From NCBI RefSeq assembly GCF_032878955.1, contig NZ_CP043839.1, positions 3,534,001-3,598,000 of the forward strand: a stretch of DNA of 64,000 nucleotides, written 5' to 3'. A program made the position numbers and the translations under genes. Under the pieces are notes generated by a model. The model worked only from the letters and a program-made list of their open reading frames with translations. It did not search any database and was not told the origin of the DNA. The DNA is from Butyricimonas paravirosa (GTDB taxonomy: Bacteria > Bacteroidota > Bacteroidia > Bacteroidales > Marinifilaceae). Below, piece by piece: positions 25,991-35,244 of this stretch (positions are counted from its first letter, which is position 1; every line of letters starts with the position of its first letter).

Positions 25991-28190
25991 GTCTTACCCG
26001 GTCGTTTAGTTCTGCTAGTTTTGCGTGATTCCAGCGGTCAGTGGTACCTACCAGATAACCGGTAATTCTTTGTAAGCGGTCAATGTTCGTACTTCCGCAT
26101 TTCGGACAGGTTTCCAAATGTGCGGAGGCATCCTCGAAACCGCAGTCCATGCAACGATTACGGTTGTGGTTCACGGAGCAATACCCCATATTGTACCGGT
26201 CCATCATATCGACAACTGCCATAATCGTGCTTGGATTGTGGGTAGCATCCCCGTCTATCTCGACATAAAAGATATGGCCGCCCCGGGTCAAGTCGTGATA
26301 AGGTGCTTCAACCTCGGCTTTATGGCGGGCGCTGCATTTATAATACACGGGTACGTGATTGGAATTCGTGTAATATTCCCGATCCGTGATTCCTGGTAAG
26401 ATGCCGAAACTTTTCTTGTCTTTTGCGGTAAATTTTCCGGAGAGTCCTTCGGCAGGAGTGGCGAGTACGCTGTAATTGTGTTGATATTTATCCGAGTACT
26501 CGTTTGCCTTGTCCCTGATGTGTGATACGATGCGTAGGCCGAGTTTCTGTGCATCGTCGTCTTCTCCATGATGTTTACCGGTTAGAGCAACTAGACATTC
26601 GGCCAAGCCAATAAAGCCGATTCCGAGAGTTCCTTGGTTAATGACGTTCTCGATAGTGTCGTCCGGTCCCAGTTTTTCACTACCCAGCCAGAGAGAAGAC
26701 ATAAGTAACGGGAATTGCTTTACCCGGGCTGTTTTCTGGAATTCGAGACGTCGGTGCAGTTGTAAAGCTGTTAAGTCGAGTATTTCATCCAGTTTTGAGA
26801 AGAATGTTTCCACCCGGGTGGTCTTGTCCTTTATTTCCATACATTCGATGGCAAGTCGTACGATGTTTACCGTGGAGAAAGAAAGGTTACCACGTCCGAT
26901 AGAGGTTTTTTCTCCGAAGCGATTTTCGAATACGCGGGTACGACATCCCATAGTGGCTGTTTCGTAGCGGAATCGTTCGGGATCATCAGCTCTCCATTGT
27001 TCATGCTGGTTGAAAGTGGCATCCAAGTTTATGAAATTCGGGAAAAAACGACGCGCGGAAACCTTGCATGCGAACTCGTATAGATCGTAATTCGGGTCTT
27101 CCGGAAGGTAGTTTACTCCTTTTTTCTTTTTCCAGATTTGAATCGGGAAAATAGCCGTGGCTTCGTTACCCACTCCCCGGTAGGTGGAACGCAATAATTC
27201 ACGAATGACACAACGTCCTTCGGCAGAAGTGTCCGTGCCGTAGTTGATGGAGCTGAAAACAACCTGATTACCTCCCCGGCTGTGGATGGTATTCATGTTG
27301 TGGATAAAAGCCTCCATGGATTGATGTACCCGGTTTACCGTGCGGTTGATGGCGTGTTGTAAAACTCGTTGTTCTCCGGTCAAACCTGATAGTTCCCGGG
27401 GAATATAGTCTTGAATTTCGATGTGATAAAGATGGTTATAGTTTTCTCCGTTTAATTCTTCCAATACTTTGACTTCTTCCACGAAACTGGAACGTACATA
27501 GGGAGCCAGGTAAAAGTCAAAAGCGGGAATCGCCTGTCCCCCGTGCATCTCGTTTTGGGCGGTTTCCAGAGAGATACACCCTAGGATGCTGGCTGTTTCG
27601 ATACGTTTGGCAGGACGTGATTCCCCGTGTCCGGCAAAGAATCCGTTTCTCAGAATCTTATCCAACGGGTGTTGCACACAGGTAAGGCTTTTCGTGGGGT
27701 AATAGTCTTTGTCGTGAATATGCAAGTAGCCTTGGCGAACTGCGGTTTTCACTTCTTCGGTTAACAAGTAGTCGTCAACAAAAGGCTTGGTAGTTTCACT
27801 GGAAAATTTCATCATCATCCCTGCCGGGGTATCCGCGTTCATATTCGCATTTTCCCGGGTAATGTCGTTGGATTTTGTTTCGATAATTTCCAGAAAAATA
27901 TCTCTCGTTTTTGCTTTACGTGCAATGCTCCGCTGGTTTCGATAAGCGATATATAGTTGTGCCACATCTTTTCTGCGGCTTTTCATGAGTTCGATCTCTA
28001 CATTGTCTTGTATTTCTTCCACGGTCATCTGTTCTGCCCCGCGGTAAGCGACCCGGTCGGCAATGGTGGATGCCAATTCCATATCCTCTCCCTGTGCCGT
28101 GTGGAGCATTGCCCGACGAATGGCCGCGATAATTTTTTCTTCATTAAAGCCGACAACCCGGCCATCCCTTTTTACAACTGTCTGAATCAT
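25983..28190 (-). CDS. nrdD: Anaerobic (class III) ribonucleoside-triphosphate reductase
   Basis: The 735-residue protein has an N-terminal ATP-cone (VVKRDGRVVGFNEEKIIAAIRR) and a catalytic barrel. A C-terminal zinc site has CMDCG and CPKCGS, and the glycyl-radical loop RITGYL makes Gly711 the radical residue. It reduces ribonucleotides to deoxyribonucleotides without oxygen or cobalamin. The cobalamin riboswitch about 150 bases upstream on the same strand fits a known logic: the B12-independent enzyme is kept down when a B12-dependent class II enzyme can work. No class II gene is in this window. Confidence 0.96.
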   Translation of the reverse strand: MIQTVVKRDGRVVGFNEEKIIAAIRRAMLHTAQGEDMELASTIADRVAYRGAEQMTVEEIQDNVEIELMKSRRKDVAQLYIAYRNQRSIARKAKTRDIFLEIIETKSNDITRENANMNADTPAGMMMKFSSETTKPFVDDYLLTEEVKTAVRQGYLHIHDKDYYPTKSLTCVQHPLDKILRNGFFAGHGESRPAKRIETASILGCISLETAQNEMHGGQAIPAFDFYLAPYVRSSFVEEVKVLEELNGENYNHLYHIEIQDYIPRELSGLTGEQRVLQHAINRTVNRVHQSMEAFIHNMNTIHSRGGNQVVFSSINYGTDTSAEGRCVIRELLRSTYRGVGNEATAIFPIQIWKKKKGVNYLPEDPNYDLYEFACKVSARRFFPNFINLDATFNQHEQWRADDPERFRYETATMGCRTRVFENRFGEKTSIGRGNLSFSTVNIVRLAIECMEIKDKTTRVETFFSKLDEILDLTALQLHRRLEFQKTARVKQFPLLMSSLWLGSEKLGPDDTIENVINQGTLGIGFIGLAECLVALTGKHHGEDDDAQKLGLRIVSHIRDKANEYSDKYQHNYSVLATPAEGLSGKFTAKDKKSFGILPGITDREYYTNSNHVPVYYKCSARHKAEVEAPYHDLTRGGHIFYVEIDGDATHNPSTIMAVVDMMDRYNMGYCSVNHNRNRCMDCGFEDASAHLETCPKCGSTNIDRLQRITGYLVGTTDRWNHAKLAELNDRVRHD

Positions 28191-28340
28191 GTCTTTCTTA
28201 TTCCTTTAGTTTAGTTACAATTACATGAATTTTAATTTTGTTTTGGTTTGAGATGACTTTATGATTGAAAACGGGATGTAAGTATGTTTGAAATACCTGC
28301 GTTCCCGGCTTTTTCCTCGAAAGCCTTTGAAACCTCTGGT

Positions 28341-28493
28341 CTTGGCAGGTCTTCTGACTTGTTCCCGGTCAAGCGCCTTCCCGTTGGAAAACAGTGGCAA
28401 TGTGATGCTTGAACGATTCAGTGAAACTTACAGCAGCGGGACTGTTCAGGATTTTCACCTGATTCCCTTTTAATCCTTGTTGAAGGAACCAAA
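28341..28493 (-). promoter_or_regulatory. Cobalamin riboswitch 5 (upstream of nrdDG)
   Basis: On the minus strand, GGGAATCAGGTGAAAATCC, the CCGCTGCTGTAAG core, CCACTG, GGGAAGG and AAGTCAGAAGACCTGCC occur in order. TTGG/CCAA closes P1. NrdD starts at 28190; the 28191-28340 stretch is leader in which I see no gene. Confidence 0.95.
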
Positions 28494-28500
28494 ATCTAGA

Positions 28501-28508
28501 CAAATGTA
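28501..28508 (-). promoter_or_regulatory. -7 promoter box for nrdDG leader
   Basis: TACATTTG on the minus strand matches TANNTTTG completely and ends eight bases before the riboswitch P1. Confidence 0.65.
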
Positions 28509-28550
28509 TAAATAATTTTTCTATTGGTGAGAGGAAAAATATCTTTTTTA

Positions 28551-28586
28551 GAAAACTTTCTTGTTTGATTTTTTCAAAAAGTTTTC
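28551..28586 (-). terminator. Terminator-like hairpin after marC
   Basis: GAAAACTTT at 28551-28559 pairs with AAAGTTTTC at 28578-28586. It lies just past the marC stop on the minus strand, followed by a T-containing tract. The stem is AT-rich, so strength is uncertain. Confidence 0.5.
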
Positions 28587-28604
28587 CAAAAAGAATTTTT
28601 TGAT

Positions 28605-29198
28605 CTAAGATAGTGATGCCAGCAGAGTGTTTAAATTGGATGCGAAAATTTTTACAGACATGGCAAGTAGAATGATGCCAAAGAATTTTCGTAGGATGTA
28701 AACGCCGCCTTTCCCGAGAACCCGTTCTACTAAATAGACATTGCGTAGAACAATATAGACGACCGTCATGTTAAGAAGAATGGCAATGATAATACTAAAA
28801 ACGCTACATTCAGCTTTAAGTGTCAGCGTGGTTGCTAATGCCCCGGCTCCCGCGATAAGCGGAAAGATAACAGGTACGATTGTTGCTGAACCTTCCGGGC
28901 CATCATTTCTGAAAATCTCGATACTAAAGGTCATTTCTATGGCGAGTACGAAAAGCACTAATGCTCCGGCAAGGGCAAAAGAGGAAATGTCGATGTTGAA
29001 TAATTTCAATAATCCGTCTCCCGCGAAAAGAAATGCTATAAATATAACGAGAGATATTCCTGCGGCTTTTTCGGCACTGACTTTTTTTCCTGCATCATTC
29101 AACCCGATAATAATAGGAGTTGATCCCGTGATGTCGATCACGGCGAAAAGTACCATAAAGGCGGTGAATATTTCTTTTATATTGATACTGAAGTCCAT
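28605..29198 (-). CDS. MarC-family integral membrane protein
   Basis: From the ATG at 29198 the protein is 197 residues, the normal MarC size. A longer frame up to 29318 would add an unrelated N-terminus and overlap sucD. It has about six membrane helices. MarC features are FAVIDITGSTPIIIGLN near the N-terminus, LFALAGALVLFVLAIEM and PLIAGAGALATTL. The family has no established substrate, and an early link to multiple antibiotic resistance was withdrawn. It lies about 105 bases downstream of sucD and may be read through from that operon, though nothing ties it to butyrate metabolism. Confidence 0.85.
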   Translation of the reverse strand: MDFSINIKEIFTAFMVLFAVIDITGSTPIIIGLNDAGKKVSAEKAAGISLVIFIAFLFAGDGLLKLFNIDISSFALAGALVLFVLAIEMTFSIEIFRNDGPEGSATIVPVIFPLIAGAGALATTLTLKAECSVFSIIIAILLNMTVVYIVLRNVYLVERVLGKGGVYILRKFFGIILLAMSVKIFASNLNTLLASLS

Positions 29199-29305
29199 AT
29201 TCGTATAACATGAAATTTGCGGGTTACAAGTGCTGTACGTATTTATGAAACCAACGTTAAAGAGGTGTACTGTCACTTGTAGTCCCGCAAATTTACGATT
29301 ATTTT

Positions 29306-30661
29306 TTATAATTCCCATATTTCGGCATCGGAGGGTACGTGTATCCGTGCGGATAACGGGGCGATGCGTGTGATATTTAATAGGTGTTTATAGGTGAAGT
29401 TTTCGGAAATAGAGTTGTTCCCCCAACTTCCGCACCCGAGGGTGTTGGTCACGGGGAGCCCGTTTTGTATGGAACCTCCGGCCGTGGTAGCGCACGGGGC
29501 ATTCACGATCAGGCGTGATACGGAAAGTTCTGTTCCAGCCTTGATGATGTTTGCTTGATTGTTGGAGTGGATTCCGGCCGTGTGTCCGTTTCCTTCCATG
29601 AACAGATTTGTTTTGGCGATTTTTATCGCTTCATCAAAGTTGTCATAAGCGAATGCAGCCATGACGGGACACATTTTTTCTTTGCAGATGAGGTCGTCAC
29701 GTCCTATTCCGTGAGCTTCTACCACGAGGACTCGGGTGTTACCCGGTACGAAGATGCCGGCTTTGCTTGCGATTGTCTGAACGGATTGTCCGACAATATC
29801 CCTGCAAATATGCCCGTCTTCAAAAAGTGCATTAACTACTTTGTCCCGATCTTCTTCGGACACGATGTATGCCCCATGACGGCGGAAAGCGTCCATGACT
29901 TCCTGTTTGTCATCTTTGTGATAAATGAAACTCTGTTCCCCGGAACAGATGATACCGTTGTCAAAGGAGCGACCGGTGATGACTTTTTCTGCCGCTACAT
30001 CGAAATCAATAAATCGATCTAGGATTACCTGTACGTTACCTGCGCCGACACCGAAAGAGGGTTTGCCCGATGAGTAAGCTGATTTTACCATGGGCATTCC
30101 TCCCGTGGCAACCACGACATCACAAGCTTCCATAAGTTCGCAAGTCTTTTCGATCGTGGGTTCCTCGATCACCTGAACTAGACCTTCCGGAACTTCAAAC
30201 GGAGCAATAGCCTCGATAATGAGTTTCACGGCTGCGCTAGAACATTGTTTTGCTTTCGGGTGAGGGGCTATGATGATAGCATTCTTTGTTTTTAATGCAA
30301 AGATAATTTTAGACATCGGGGTAACTACGGGATTTGTCATCGGAGTAATTCCGGCTACCACGCCAATAGGTTTGGCTATTTCGATAAGATTCGTTCTCTC
30401 GTCAATACTTAGGATCCCCATGGATTTTTTCCCTTTCAGGTTGTACCATACTCCCTTGGATTTATTCCTGTTTTTGGCTACTTTGTCTTCGTAAACACCC
30501 ATTTGGGTTTCATCAATCGTAAGTCGTGCCAGTTCTTCTGCATGGTCAAAAATTGTGCGGGCGGCAGCTTTAATGACTTGATCGACTCTTTCTTGGTCGA
30601 ATCGTTCATCATAAATAACTTGAGCTTTGCGGGCTCTTTCTACCATTTCTTTTATTTCCAT
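29306..30661 (-). CDS. sucD: CoA-acylating succinate-semialdehyde dehydrogenase
   Basis: The 451-residue protein belongs to the acylating aldehyde dehydrogenases. It has PIGVVAGITPMTNPVVTPM, GVGAGNVQVILD and the catalytic Cys239 in FDNGIICSGEQS, and the Clostridium kluyveri/Porphyromonas SucD-like length. It reduces succinyl-CoA to succinate semialdehyde with NAD(P)H. An AdhE-type acetaldehyde dehydrogenase would look similar. The 4-hydroxybutyrate genes just upstream (8-base gap to 4hbD) settle the role as the entry step from succinyl-CoA to butyrate. Confidence 0.92.
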   Translation of the reverse strand: MEIKEMVERARKAQVIYDERFDQERVDQVIKAAARTIFDHAEELARLTIDETQMGVYEDKVAKNRNKSKGVWYNLKGKKSMGILSIDERTNLIEIAKPIGVVAGITPMTNPVVTPMSKIIFALKTKNAIIIAPHPKAKQCSSAAVKLIIEAIAPFEVPEGLVQVIEEPTIEKTCELMEACDVVVATGGMPMVKSAYSSGKPSFGVGAGNVQVILDRFIDFDVAAEKVITGRSFDNGIICSGEQSFIYHKDDKQEVMDAFRRHGAYIVSEEDRDKVVNALFEDGHICRDIVGQSVQTIASKAGIFVPGNTRVLVVEAHGIGRDDLICKEKMCPVMAAFAYDNFDEAIKIAKTNLFMEGNGHTAGIHSNNQANIIKAGTELSVSRLIVNAPCATTAGGSIQNGLPVTNTLGCGSWGNNSISENFTYKHLLNITRIAPLSARIHVPSDAEIWEL

Positions 30662-30668
30662 GATATTT

Positions 30669-31784
30669 TTAATATAGGGTTGAATAGATTTCTTTTATTT
30701 CTTCTCTTGTTAATTCCACGTGGTTGTTAGCCAGCAGGCGTTGTTGTGTTTGAAGTACGTTGTCGGTGAACCCATCAATTTCTTCGGGTTTCATACCATA
30801 GGTGTGGAGTGGGTTTTTGGATAACAATTTACCCAATAGGTAATCGAGTTCTTCATACACGTGTTCCGTGTCGGTTCCCAGGAGGTGTGCGAGTAGCGCG
30901 TTAACTTCCGTGATGTTCCCAAAAGGTTTTTTCTTGTAATAGAACTTGAATACTTCTGTGAAGAACTGGTAATTAGCTTCCCCGTGGGGTACGTGATAGT
31001 TTCCCCCGAGCGGGTAAGATAGTGCGTGTACGGCACCCACCCCGGTGTTTCCGAATGCAATACCGGCATAATTGCTGGCAATCAGCATTTCTCTCAGGCG
31101 CTCTAGGCGATATTCCGGTCCTTGTGCGGCAATGTGTTTGAAAACGTCAATGATGCTTTCAATGGCTGCTCGACAGAATATCTGGGTGTAGGGATTTGAT
31201 TTCGGGGAAACGTATGATTCTACGGCATGGATGAGGGCATCGATGGAACTGCACACGAAAAACTTGTAGGGAAGTCCCCGTATCAATTCCGGGATTAACA
31301 CGGCATCATCTGCTAGTAGGGCGTCGTCGGCCAAACCCATTTTCGTGTGGCGGGATTTAATCTCGGCGATCGAAATATTGGTTACTTCGCTACCGGTGCC
31401 GCAGGTAGTGGGGAGGATCACCAATTGACGGGCTTTTTCAATGGGTATTTTGCGTTCGAAAGCATCCGTTGCATTAACGATGCCACGCAGAGTAAATAGT
31501 TTAGAGATGTCAATGACGGTTCCTCCCCCTGCGGCTATCACACGGGTATAATTTTCTAGTTGAATGTCCGCGAGAATATGGTTGATCATCTCGTCGGACG
31601 GCTCTCCCATTCCGTATTGTTCTTGCATGATGAAACGACAAGGAAGGTTAAGACCACGCATGTATGGATTGTATAGGAATTCGTTCGTGATGATTAAATC
31701 TTCTTTCGTGAGATTGAATTCTTTGGCAAAGTCTGCAAAAGAGTCGAATTCACTTAAACGGGTTTTTAATTTGAATAATTGCAT
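30669..31784 (-). CDS. 4hbD: 4-hydroxybutyrate dehydrogenase (iron-type alcohol dehydrogenase)
   Basis: The 371-residue group III alcohol dehydrogenase has the cofactor motif GGGTVIDISK, TTCGTGSEVTNIS, and metal-binding Asp/His residues in SSIDALIHAVESY and GAVHALSYPLGGNYHVPHGEANY. It interconverts succinate semialdehyde and 4-hydroxybutyrate. The gene lies between sucD and the CoA-transferase gene with gaps of 7 and 12 bases. This is the expected second step of the succinyl-CoA to crotonyl-CoA branch. Confidence 0.93.
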   Translation of the reverse strand: MQLFKLKTRLSEFDSFADFAKEFNLTKEDLIITNEFLYNPYMRGLNLPCRFIMQEQYGMGEPSDEMINHILADIQLENYTRVIAAGGGTVIDISKLFTLRGIVNATDAFERKIPIEKARQLVILPTTCGTGSEVTNISIAEIKSRHTKMGLADDALLADDAVLIPELIRGLPYKFFVCSSIDALIHAVESYVSPKSNPYTQIFCRAAIESIIDVFKHIAAQGPEYRLERLREMLIASNYAGIAFGNTGVGAVHALSYPLGGNYHVPHGEANYQFFTEVFKFYYKKKPFGNITEVNALLAHLLGTDTEHVYEELDYLLGKLLSKNPLHTYGMKPEEIDGFTDNVLQTQQRLLANNHVELTREEIKEIYSTLY

Positions 31785-31796
31785 GATTATTTCATT

Positions 31797-33110
31797 TTAT
31801 ATTGTTTTTAGTGCTAACGGGAAACGACGAAAGAATTCTTCCGTGAGCGATTCTCTGAAATCGGGATGAGCTATCCGGATTAGGTTCTCGGCTCGTTGGC
31901 GTAAAGTTTTTCCTTTGAGGTGAGCGATTCCGTACTCCGTGACAATATAATCCACCTCGTTTCGTGAGGTCGTGACGGCTGCTCCTGCTGCTAGATACGG
32001 TACTATACGGGAAACCTTCCCCCGGGCTGCCGTGGAAGGCATGGCCAGGATGGATTTACCGCCTTCGGAGAGGGCTGCTCCCCGGATGTAATCGACTTGG
32101 CCTCCCGTTCCGCTGAATTGTTTCGGGCCGATGGTTTCGGAACAAACTTGTCCGGAAAGATCGATCTCGATACAAGAGTTGATGGATATTAATTGACGAT
32201 TCTGGCAAATGATGTAAGGATCGTTTACATAGTCCACGGGAAAGAGGGCTACATCGGGATTGTTATCAACAAAATCGTATAGGCGTTGGCTTCCCATGAG
32301 GAAGGTGGCAACCAGTTTCCCCGGATGGAGGGTTTTACATTTTCCGTTGATGACTCCTTTTTGGACCAGATCGATTACCCCGTCAGAGAACATTTCCGTG
32401 TGAATACCCAGATCTTTTTTGTCTTGCAGGCATTGCAGGACGGCATCGGGGATTGCTCCTATTCCCAGTTGCAGGGTGGAGCCATCCTCGATGAGTTCTG
32501 CACAGTACCGACCGATAGCTTGTTCCGTTTCCCCGATTTTAGGCAGGGGTATTTCAAACAAGGGGTTGGAGGTTTCCACGATATAATCCAGTTCGGAAAC
32601 GTGTATGTGGTTATCACCTCCAACATGAGGCATCCGGTCGTTCACTTCGGCAATCACCATGCGTGCGGCATGAGCCGCGGGTTTAGTGTAGTCGGAAGAA
32701 ACTCCGAAACTACAATAACCTTCTTCGTCCGGTGTGCTGAGATGAACGATTGCCACGTCAACAGGTAGAGTTCCGTTGCGGAAAAAGTGTGGTAATTCGT
32801 GAAAGAAACAAGGAATGAAGTCTGCACGGTCTTCATTCACGGTTTGTCGGGTGTTTCCTCCCACGAAATTGGTGTTGTGCCGGAAGTGGGATAACATTTC
32901 CGGTTGAGTATAAGCTCCATCGCCAAGGCATAGCATATGGTATATTTCCACGTTATGGAAATCGTCTTTGTGTGCCACGAGAGCTTTGGTGATTTCCTGA
33001 GGAACACCTGCTGCATGGGCAAAGACAACCCGGTCGTTGTTCCGGATGGCCTTGATTGCTTTCTCGGCTGTGGTTAGTTTTTGTGTATAAAGTTCTTTCC
33101 AGTTCATCAT
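31797..33110 (-). CDS. abfT: 4-hydroxybutyrate CoA-transferase
   Basis: The 437-residue protein belongs to the acetyl-CoA hydrolase/transferase family. The segment GIHTEMFSDG holds Glu239, which lines up with the catalytic Glu238 known from Clostridium aminobutyricum AbfT. GTGGQVDYIRGA and VTEYGIAHLKGKTLRQRA near the C-terminus are further family marks. It moves CoA, usually from acetyl- or butyryl-CoA, to 4-hydroxybutyrate. The ATG overlaps the end of the preceding nifU-like gene by 4 bases, so translation is probably coupled. Confidence 0.93.
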   Translation of the reverse strand: MMNWKELYTQKLTTAEKAIKAIRNNDRVVFAHAAGVPQEITKALVAHKDDFHNVEIYHMLCLGDGAYTQPEMLSHFRHNTNFVGGNTRQTVNEDRADFIPCFFHELPHFFRNGTLPVDVAIVHLSTPDEEGYCSFGVSSDYTKPAAHAARMVIAEVNDRMPHVGGDNHIHVSELDYIVETSNPLFEIPLPKIGETEQAIGRYCAELIEDGSTLQLGIGAIPDAVLQCLQDKKDLGIHTEMFSDGVIDLVQKGVINGKCKTLHPGKLVATFLMGSQRLYDFVDNNPDVALFPVDYVNDPYIICQNRQLISINSCIEIDLSGQVCSETIGPKQFSGTGGQVDYIRGAALSEGGKSILAMPSTAARGKVSRIVPYLAAGAAVTTSRNEVDYIVTEYGIAHLKGKTLRQRAENLIRIAHPDFRESLTEEFFRRFPLALKTI

Positions 33111-33436
33111 CTATCTATTTTATTGCGGTTGAGAATCTGACGAGCAAAGTCTAATATACCGGGATCTATTTCGTTCACCAGAGTGACTTTCCCGATCTTG
33201 TTTCCCATTTGTTCCGAGAGAATGCGTTGCACGGTCTGTTCAATCGTGATTTGTGCGGCAGGGCATCCCTTGCAGTTGCCGAGTAGAGCAACCCGCACGT
33301 CTTTCTCGCGGATTTCCCGAATAACAATATCCCCCCCGTGGTCCTGGAGGAGAGGGCGAATGTGTGTTTTTATGATCTCCTCCAGGTGCTTCCACAGAGT
33401 CGTGGGGTCTTGATTATTTCCGGTTCTTACTTTCAT
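33107..33436 (-). CDS. NifU-type C-terminal domain Fe-S scaffold protein
   Basis: I place the start at the ATG 33436 (MKVRTG), giving 109 residues; an in-frame start 12 bases upstream is also possible. The domain shows PLLQDHGGDI and the cluster-binding GNCKGCPAAQ (CxxC, Cys55 and Cys58), the mark of Nfu/NifU-C proteins that deliver [4Fe-4S] clusters. Either start overlaps the abfD 3' end, and its own end overlaps abfT, so it is embedded in the butyrate operon. AbfD needs a [4Fe-4S] cluster, so a dedicated maturation role is plausible, but this is inferred from context. Confidence 0.9.
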   Translation of the reverse strand: MKVRTGNNQDPTTLWKHLEEIIKTHIRPLLQDHGGDIVIREIREKDVRVALLGNCKGCPAAQITIEQTVQRILSEQMGNKIGKVTLVNEIDPGILDFARQILNRNKIDR

Positions 33437-34877
33437 CGATCCGGGCAATTTGTTTTGCTAATTCTTTCTTGTTTTCGAGGTTTCCTTGCCGGGCAATCAT
33501 GATTCGTTGTGCTTGTGGGGAGCCGGCTCCGTGCATGGATTCCGTGCGGTAGCCTACCGCCGCGGTCCCGAGCGTGATGTTCTCGATCAGGCGAAGAATA
33601 CGCATCCGGTTTTCAGTGTCAGTCCCCGTGGCTCCTTGCAGGTATTTTTTTACATATCCACCGATATACGGGTCTCTTAAATCTTGGGCTGAAGGCATGG
33701 TTACCATTAATCCCCCGGCAATATCTTCCGCGAGTCTGGCAATTTCATACGGGAAACGAGTCACGTTCTGTTTGCAGACATTGGCAAGTAGCAAATTGAT
33801 CTGGTAGTTGCCCGCCAACGTGGGTTCTCCTTCTGCCGAGCAGGCGATTCCGCACGAGTAGAGGGTTTCGTTGAGGTGCATCATTTCGATGAGCTTGTCC
33901 TTGATATGGTTGGCTTTAGGTACTCCATTGTAGTCTGCGGCGAGAGCGGCAGCACCGATAAGTACGTCACCTACACCGACTTTACATCCCCCGTAGGATT
34001 GTCTGTGATAACCGGCAAAACGCTCTACCATCATGCCTGCAAATTCATATTCTTTACACATGAAAATTCGCTCGTTGGGGACGAATACATCGTCAAATAT
34101 CACAAGAGCTTCATGTCCACCGAATTGTGAATTTCCCAAGTCGAGATCCGCATCTTTTTCCATTTTGCGGGTATCGCAGGACTGGCGTCCGTAGATCATG
34201 AGTACGCCTTCCGCATCAGAAGGCACGGCAAATGAAACAGCGTAGTCTTTATCGGATTCTTTCATGGCTACGGTCGGCATAATCAAGTGTTCGTGGGAAT
34301 TGACTGCCCCGGTTTGGTGAGCTTTGGCCCCGCGAACGATAATCCCGTCCGGGCGTACTTCCTTGATGCGAAGATATAGGTCCGGATCTTCTTGTTGTGA
34401 TGGAGAAAGACCCCGGTCTCCTTTCGGATCGGTCATAGCCCCGTCGACAGTGAGATCGTTGTCTTGTACATATTTCAAGTACTCTATGAAACGTTTGTGG
34501 TATTCCGTTCCATGAGCTTGGTCAATTTCGTAAGTGGTGGAGTAAATGGCGTTGAAGGCGTCCATTCCAACGCAGCGTTGGAAACAAGCCCCGGTTTTCT
34601 GTCCGACTAAACGTTGCATCTTTACCTTGTTGATCAAGTCTTCGGTGCTTTGATGCAGGTGGCAGAAACGATTAACTGTTTTTCCGGTAAGATTGGATTT
34701 TGCCGTCATGAGCGTCTTGTACTCATCTTTTTCAGCCAATTCATAAGTCATGGCCACTGAATTCATGGACGGGCGGATCATCGGGTGATCTACAGGGTTG
34801 CTGATTAGTTCTCCCATGAAATAGACCTTCAGGTTTAGTTTCCTGAGACTCTCAATGTACTGTTCTTTTGTCATCAT
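33414..34877 (-). CDS. abfD: 4-hydroxybutyryl-CoA dehydratase
   Basis: The 487-residue flavoprotein converts 4-hydroxybutyryl-CoA to crotonyl-CoA by a radical mechanism with FAD and a [4Fe-4S] cluster. The known ligands of the Clostridium aminobutyricum enzyme (Cys99, Cys103, His292, Cys299) line up with Cys98 and Cys102 in GACFQRC and with His291 and Cys298 in GYHRQSYGGC, so the enzyme should be active. It is the first gene of the operon, about 370 bases behind cobalamin riboswitch 6. Crotonyl-CoA would then be reduced to butyryl-CoA by enzymes encoded elsewhere. Confidence 0.96.
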   Translation of the reverse strand: MMTKEQYIESLRKLNLKVYFMGELISNPVDHPMIRPSMNSVAMTYELAEKDEYKTLMTAKSNLTGKTVNRFCHLHQSTEDLINKVKMQRLVGQKTGACFQRCVGMDAFNAIYSTTYEIDQAHGTEYHKRFIEYLKYVQDNDLTVDGAMTDPKGDRGLSPSQQEDPDLYLRIKEVRPDGIIVRGAKAHQTGAVNSHEHLIMPTVAMKESDKDYAVSFAVPSDAEGVLMIYGRQSCDTRKMEKDADLDLGNSQFGGHEALVIFDDVFVPNERIFMCKEYEFAGMMVERFAGYHRQSYGGCKVGVGDVLIGAAALAADYNGVPKANHIKDKLIEMMHLNETLYSCGIACSAEGEPTLAGNYQINLLLANVCKQNVTRFPYEIARLAEDIAGGLMVTMPSAQDLRDPYIGGYVKKYLQGATGTDTENRMRILRLIENITLGTAAVGYRTESMHGAGSPQAQRIMIARQGNLENKKELAKQIARIDESKNRK

Positions 34878-35244
34878 GATCTTTGATACTTTATTAGTTG
34901 TAATATTTTGAATAAAGAAAAATTGCAGTAAATAAAAGCCGTTTGCTGTCTGTTACAGGGGAGAATTTGAAGGGAAGAAAGTGAGAAGGGAAAGGATACA
35001 GAGGATCGAGGCGTATGTTTGCCGTTGAAGGGGTAACATTCGCTGTCTCTCGTTGCCATCATAGAGAAACATTTTCTTTTTCTCGTTGAAAAAGAATTAA
35101 TTACGTCAGTATAAATATACTCACGCTGTAATGCTCCTTTGTTCATAATGTTCCATCCCGGGGGACGTCAACACAATTTTATTTTTATGAATAACTTCGC
35201 ACATCTCCTTTACCCCAAATCCCCAGAGTAACGGATTTATATTT
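34878..35244 (-). other. Long leader between riboswitch 6 and abfD
   Basis: About 365 bases separate the riboswitch from the abfD start, far more than at the other riboswitches. A 90-codon open frame runs here on the minus strand but has no family resemblance and runs on into the abfD start. I judge it not coding. A weak hairpin (TGTTTCTCT against AGAGACA, about 35045-35075) is the only structure seen. Confidence 0.45.

Noticed and set aside
29199..29318. 40-residue N-terminal extension of MarC
   Set aside because: Overlaps the sucD end and lacks similarity; the ATG at 29198 gives the normal MarC length.
34874..35146. 90-codon minus-strand frame in the abfD leader
   Set aside because: No recognisable domain, low-complexity composition and lies in the riboswitch leader; kept only as a possible leader peptide.
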